Of a stretch of DNA of 64,000 nt, positions 60,730 to 64,000 are shown one piece after another (position 1 is the first letter of the stretch; every line of letters starts with the position of its first letter). The notes beneath the pieces are model-generated. The model searched no databases and was not told where the DNA came from. It worked only from the letters and a program-made list of their open reading frames with translations. The DNA comes from Cedecea davisae DSM 4568. Its GTDB lineage: Bacteria; Pseudomonadota; Gammaproteobacteria; Enterobacterales; Enterobacteriaceae. A program made the position numbers and the translations under genes. Location of the stretch: the NCBI RefSeq assembly GCF_000412335.2, contig NZ_KE161030.1, positions 2,227,787-2,291,786 on the forward strand, written 5' to 3'.

Positions 60730-62775
60730 ATGCAACAGTTAACCAGCTATCTGGCCGGGCAGTGGTTTACCGGTCACGGTAAAGAAAGAACTATTTTTCA
60801 TGCCGTTAGCGGCGAACCTTTGTGGCAGGTCACCAGCGAAGGTGCGGATATGGCGCAGGCGCGCCGCTTTGCCATAGAGCAAGGCGGCAAAGCGCTTCAG
60901 GAAATGACCTTTATTCAACGAGCGGCGATGCTAAAGGCGGTTGCCAAACATCTGATGGCAAACAAAGAGGCGTTTTACGAGGTTTCCTACCAGACCGGCG
61001 CAACCAAAGCAGATAGCTGGGTCGATATCGAAGGCGGCATTGCTACCCTTTTTGCCTATGCGGGAATGGGCAACCGCGAACTGCCGGACGACATCCTCTG
61101 GCCGGAAGATGAGTTAATTCCGCTGTCAAAACAAGGAGGCTTTGCCGCCCGCCACGTACTGACTTCAAAATCCGGCATGGCGCTGCACATCAACGCCTTT
61201 AACTTCCCCTGCTGGGGCATGCTGGAAAAACTGGCCCCGACGTGGCTCGCGGGTATGCCAGCCATCATCAAACCCGGCACCGCCAGCGCGCAGTTGACTC
61301 ATGCTATGGTGAAGTCGATTGTTGAGTCTGGCCTGGTGCCGGACGGCGCTATCAGCCTGATCTGCGGAGGCGTTGGCAACCTTTTCGAACAGCTGGACGA
61401 GCAGGATGTGGTGACCTTCACCGGCTCCGCCAGCACCGGCCAAAAGTTACGTTGTCACTCAAATATTGTCGCCCGATCCATCCAGTTCACCATGGAGGCA
61501 GACTCGCTTAACTGCTGCGTGCTTGCGGAGGATGTTTCGCCGGAGCAGCCTGAATTTGCCTTGTTTATTCGTGAGATAGTCCGCGAAATGACCGCCAAAT
61601 CAGGCCAGAAATGTACCGCTATCCGTCGCATCATTGTTCCCCACAAGCAGCTTGATGCCGTGGTCAGCGCTCTGAAAGTGAAACTGGAAAAAATTCAGCC
61701 TGGCGATCCGGCAGTGGAAGGCGTGCGCATGGGCGCATTAGTCAGCGTGGAGCAGCGCGAAGACGTTCAGCGCAGAGTCGATCAACTTGTCGAGGCCGGT
61801 TGCGAAGCCGTGCTCGGCGGCAAGGCTGATGCCTCGCTGCGCGGCGCATTCTTCCCGCCAACCCTGCTGCTCTGTCAGCAGCCGGACGAAACGCCTGCGG
61901 TACATGAGCTTGAGGCCTTCGGCCCGGTGGCAACCGTTATGCCGTATCGCGATATGAACCACGCCATGGCGCTGGCTTGCGCAGGCCAGGGTAGCCTTGC
62001 CGGAACGCTGGTTACGGCCGACGAGAAAATCGCCCGCGAATTTATTCTTGGCGCGGCGCGCGCGCATGGCCGAATTCAGGTACTCAACCAGGAGTCAGCG
62101 GTTGAATCTACCGGCCACGGCTCGCCGCTGCCAATGCTGGTTCACGGTGGCCCCGGGCGAGCAGGCGGCGGCGAGGAACTAGGAGGCCTGCGGGCGGTGA
62201 AGCATTATATGCAGCGCACGGCAATTCAGGGCAGCCCGACGATGCTGGCCGCCATCAGCCAGCAGTGGAACTATGGCGCTAAAGTTCAGGAAGATGCGGT
62301 GCACCCATTCCGCAAGCACTTTGAAGAACTGCGCCTCGGCGAAAGTATTCTTACAGCACGCCGAACGATTACCGAGGCCGATATTGCGAACTTCGCAAAC
62401 CTCAGCGGCGACCGTTTCTATGCTCATACCGACAAGATAGGGGCGGCGGAATCTTTCTTCGGAGAGCGTGTGGCACACGGCTACTTTGTTGTCTCTGCCG
62501 CAGCCGGGCTGTTTGTTGACCCAGGCGTAGGCCCGGTTATCGCCAACTACGGCATGGAAAACCTGCGTTTTATCGAGCCGGTCAAAATTGACGATACCAT
62601 TCAGGTGCGCCTGACCTGCAAACGCAAAACGGCAAAACCGCAGAAAAGCGCGGAAGATAAGCCGGTTGGCGTGGTGGAATGGGCGGTGGATATCACCAAC
62701 CAGCATCAGCAGATTGTCGCCCGCTATTCGATTCTTACTTTAGTGGCCCGTTTACACGGTGATTTCGCCTTGTAG
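60730..62775 (+). CDS. paaZ: PaaZ, oxepin-CoA hydrolase/aldehyde dehydrogenase fusion
   Basis: 681 aa. The N-terminal ALDH domain ([23 protein letters not shown], catalytic Glu in MEADSLN, catalytic Cys in [13 protein letters not shown]) and C-terminal MaoC hydratase domain ([33 protein letters not shown]) are the two PaaZ activities: ring opening of oxepin-CoA and oxidation of the resulting semialdehyde. GGAG is 6 nt before the ATG at 60730; an in-frame ATG 4 codons upstream has no ribosome site. It is divergent from paaA, sharing the control region. Confidence 0.96.
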   Translation: MQQLTSYLAGQWFTGHGKERTIFHAVSGEPLWQVTSEGADMAQARRFAIEQGGKALQEMTFIQRAAMLKAVAKHLMANKEAFYEVSYQTGATKADSWVDIEGGIATLFAYAGMGNRELPDDILWPEDELIPLSKQGGFAARHVLTSKSGMALHINAFNFPCWGMLEKLAPTWLAGMPAIIKPGTASAQLTHAMVKSIVESGLVPDGAISLICGGVGNLFEQLDEQDVVTFTGSASTGQKLRCHSNIVARSIQFTMEADSLNCCVLAEDVSPEQPEFALFIREIVREMTAKSGQKCTAIRRIIVPHKQLDAVVSALKVKLEKIQPGDPAVEGVRMGALVSVEQREDVQRRVDQLVEAGCEAVLGGKADASLRGAFFPPTLLLCQQPDETPAVHELEAFGPVATVMPYRDMNHAMALACAGQGSLAGTLVTADEKIAREFILGAARAHGRIQVLNQESAVESTGHGSPLPMLVHGGPGRAGGGEELGGLRAVKHYMQRTAIQGSPTMLAAISQQWNYGAKVQEDAVHPFRKHFEELRLGESILTARRTITEADIANFANLSGDRFYAHTDKIGAAESFFGERVAHGYFVVSAAAGLFVDPGVGPVIANYGMENLRFIEPVKIDDTIQVRLTCKRKTAKPQKSAEDKPVGVVEWAVDITNQHQQIVARYSILTLVARLHGDFAL

Positions 62776-62821
62776 TTTTACTCACCTTGCAGCAAGTGCC
62801 GCGCTTCAGGCCCGCAGCGAT
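62776..62821. other. Short spacer between paaZ and the long direct repeats
   Basis: 46 bp without a recognisable terminator; the repeat array begins at 62822. Confidence 0.5.
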
Positions 62822-62918
62822 GCCCTTGCCCCTGGCTCTCATCGTCCCCGGCTTTGACCCATTGCAGGCGGGGTGGAGCTGCCGGGAGCAGCGAAAGAGA
62901 GCGATCGTCGGGAACGGA
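62822..62918. repeat. Direct repeat module B, copy 1
   Basis: 97 bp, starting GCCCTTG and ending CGGGAACGGA. It is repeated at 63294-63390 (97 bp, no length change) and, truncated by the window edge, at 63929-64000. It contains CGATCGTCGGGAACGG and other G+C-rich blocks with pairing potential. Confidence 0.88.
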
Positions 62919-63103
62919 GCATAACCAACCTTGCGGAAGTTATCTCTCCGGGTTACAGCCGTTTATGCACGGCCGTAGATGATTCCGGTCACTTCCAGCG
63001 CTGCTTTATATGCAGCCACCGAACCGGTGAACGTCTCAGGGGAGTCACCGTCACTCCCCTGAGCACCCGGACTCCCGGCGAGATAAATCGCCGCAAGCGG
63101 TAA
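62873..63103 (+). pseudogene. Deletion-fused copy of the repeat small ORF
   Basis: A GTG-initiated frame of 76 codons that starts in module B and runs into the ORF of module A. Its last ~54 codons (from EVISP onward) correspond to residues 4-58 of the intact copy at 63562, but the intact ATG and ~163 bp of upstream sequence are missing. The differences are concentrated in the first part. Probably not an expressed gene as such; shown here because the coding section is well conserved. Confidence 0.55.
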
Positions 63104-63254
63104 ACCTCCGTTTTATCTCCCAGCCCTGGGTCGGCTGCGATGCGTTCCCGACGCTCACAGCCTCCGCCCGCTCCCGGCGTCCGGACCCTGGTCAGTCGGA
63201 GAGAAAACGGAGGCGATTTAAGCCGGAACCAGGGACTCGCTTTTAGCCCACAGC
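62939..63254. repeat. Direct repeat module A, copy 1
   Basis: 316 bp from GTTATCTCTCC to CCCACAGC. Matches copy 2 (63574-63889) without gaps. About a dozen differences lie in the first 90 bp and only one in the last ~225 bp. It contains an 11-bp perfect stem CTCAGGGGAGT/ACTCCCCTGAG (63035-63063) and a 16-bp stem with one mismatch, CCTCCGTTTTATCTCC (63105-63120) with its partner at 63198-63213. Confidence 0.9.
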
Positions 63255-63293
63255 CATTCTGAAACTCCGCGTCGCTTTAAATTCCGCAGCCAC

Positions 63294-63390
63294 GCCCTTG
63301 TCCCCGGCTCTCATCGTCCCCGGCTTTGACCCATTTCAGGCGGGGTGGAGCTGCCGGGAGCAGCGAAAGAGAGCGATCGTCGGGAACGGA
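63294..63390. repeat. Direct repeat module B, copy 2
   Basis: 97 bp, same length as copy 1, a few substitutions. Followed here by the 163-bp segment absent from copy 1. Confidence 0.88.
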
Positions 63391-63553
63391 TCGCGAACGA
63401 CCCCGAATGTTTGGGTGATAGCCGGGGGTTTACCGCTTTAGCGGCGATGAGTTTGCCGGGCGCCGGGGGTGGTCAGGGGGAATGGCGTATTTCCCCCTGA
63501 CACGTTCACCTTTCTCTGCGCGTGCAGAGAAAACAGATTTACGGGTGAACGGA
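63391..63553. other. 163-bp segment present only in repeat unit 2
   Basis: Bounded by GAACGGA at 63384-63390 and 63547-63553. It contains a possible promoter/leader for the ORF at 63562 (rich in short G runs near 63420-63490, then AT-rich TTCACCTTTCTCTG). Its absence from unit 1 fits a deletion between the two GAACGGA direct repeats. Confidence 0.7.
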
Positions 63554-63561
63554 ACATAATC

Positions 63562-63738
63562 ATGGTCACAGAGGTTATCTCTCCTGATTACAGACGTTTA
63601 TACACGCCCGAAGATGATTCCGTTCACTTCCAGACCTGCTTTATATGCAGCCACCGAATCGGTGAACGTCTCAGGGGAGTCACCGTCACTCCCCTGAGCA
63701 CCCGGACTCCCGGCGAGATAAATCGCCGCAAGCGGTAA
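63562..63738 (+). CDS. Small Cys-containing protein of a tandem long direct repeat, unknown function
   Basis: 58 aa starting at ATG 63562 (MVTEVISPDYRRLYTPEDDS...). It has a CFICSH motif (C-x2-C-x-H) in the middle and ends basic (EINRRKR). Hydrophilic with no signal peptide or TM helix. The ribosome site is weak. The reading frame overlaps the 11-bp stem inside module A (63670-63698). No known family is recognised. A coding role is supported by conservation of the frame in copy 1 (substitutions there mostly preserve the motif), but the near-identity of the 3' non-coding half shows that selection or gene conversion acts on the nucleic acid too. Confidence 0.5.
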   Translation: MVTEVISPDYRRLYTPEDDSVHFQTCFICSHRIGERLRGVTVTPLSTRTPGEINRRKR

Positions 63739-63889
63739 ACCTCCGTTTTATCTCCCAGCCCTGGGTCGGCTGCGATGCGTTCCCGACGCTCACAGCCTCC
63801 GCCCGCTCCCGGCGTCCGGCCCCTGGTCAGTCGGAGAGAAAACGGAGGCGATTTAAGCCGGAACCAGGGACTCGCTTTTAGCCCACAGC
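63574..63889. repeat. Direct repeat module A, copy 2
   Basis: 316 bp, colinear with copy 1. Stems at 63670-63698 (11 bp perfect) and 63740-63755/63833-63848 (16 bp, one mismatch). Confidence 0.9.
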
Positions 63890-63928
63890 AATACTGAAAA
63901 TAACAGTAGCTTCAGGTCCCACAACCAC

Positions 63929-64000
63929 GCCCTTGCCCCCGGCTCTCAGCGCCCCCGGCTTTGACCCATTTCAGGCGGGGTAGAGCTGCCGGGAGCAGCA
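63929..64000. repeat. Direct repeat module B, copy 3 (cut by window end)
   Basis: First 72 bp of a third module B. The 39-bp spacer before it (63890-63928) has the same length as the spacer after copy 1 (63255-63293) but a different sequence. At least one more unit begins beyond the window. Confidence 0.85.

Noticed and set aside
62822..64000. Repeat array as part of an rRNA operon or tRNA cluster
   Set aside because: No conserved 16S/23S/5S core or tRNA cloverleaf can be found in either strand; the G+C-rich blocks repeat as a unit instead.
62822..64000. CRISPR array
   Set aside because: Units are 400-600 bp with variable gaps, not 25-40 bp repeats with equal spacers, and no cas genes are near.

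Overview
The window is a chromosomal stretch from a member of the Enterobacteriaceae, read from gene content alone. Many products are close relatives of Escherichia/Salmonella/Klebsiella proteins (Tam, YneE, MgtS, YdfZ, YdiH, Dcp, YdfG, RspR, YdfI, YdfJ, RspB, RspA, YnfA, YnfB, SpeG and the whole Paa set), but the gene order and extra genes (srfABC, queH, the CsgG-type lipoprotein operon) differ from E. coli K-12. A Cedecea/Enterobacter/Klebsiella-like genome is plausible; the genus cannot be fixed from the sequence. I see no rRNA, tRNA, CRISPR array, transposase or prophage core.

Layout. 1-7 kb: the start of a DppA-like peptide-binding protein cut by the window edge, a class-I glutamine amidotransferase, an MFS exporter divergent from an Lrp/AsnC regulator, a MarR-HlyD-DUF2955 efflux operon with a 20-bp palindromic operator, and a WrbA-like flavoprotein. 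7-16 kb: the srfABC operon (membrane protein, actin/Hsp70-fold ATPase, GTPase-like protein), then an ABC-F ribosome-type ATPase preceded by a 27-codon leader peptide and mutually exclusive hairpins that look like an attenuator. 16-24.5 kb: two small unknown ORFs, a phytase-like periplasmic protein, a chemoreceptor, YneE, an ArsR regulator, a monooxygenase-like/TauE/rhodanese/FtrA sulfur-type group, and mgtS behind a PhoP-box promoter. 24.6-32.5 kb: an AT-richer accessory block with a three-lipoprotein CsgG/DUF4810/DUF799 operon, an RcnB-like protein, an orphan MafI-type immunity protein, a Tat-exported hydrolase, and a two-gene unit made of a nuclease-RecQ helicase fusion and a coiled-coil protein (a defence-system candidate).

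32.5-50.9 kb: ydfZ with a class-II FNR promoter, tam, an AraC regulator/aldehyde dehydrogenase pair, PACE exporter/LysR, LysE exporter, ydiH, a thioesterase, queH, dcp, ydfG, then the rsp sugar-acid locus (rspR, and rspA-rspB-ydfJ-ydfI as one operon), ynfA, ynfB, speG. 50.9-62.8 kb: the phenylacetate degradation cluster paaABCDEFGHIJK with divergent paaZ. It covers CoA ligation (PaaK), ring epoxidation (PaaABCDE), isomerisation (PaaG), ring cleavage (PaaZ), thioester hydrolysis (PaaI) and beta-oxidation (PaaF, PaaH, PaaJ). The usual paaXY regulatory genes are missing after paaK although PaaX-like operators remain. 62.8-64 kb: a tandem long direct repeat, each unit with a strongly structured small ORF; one copy has lost 163 bp between short direct repeats.
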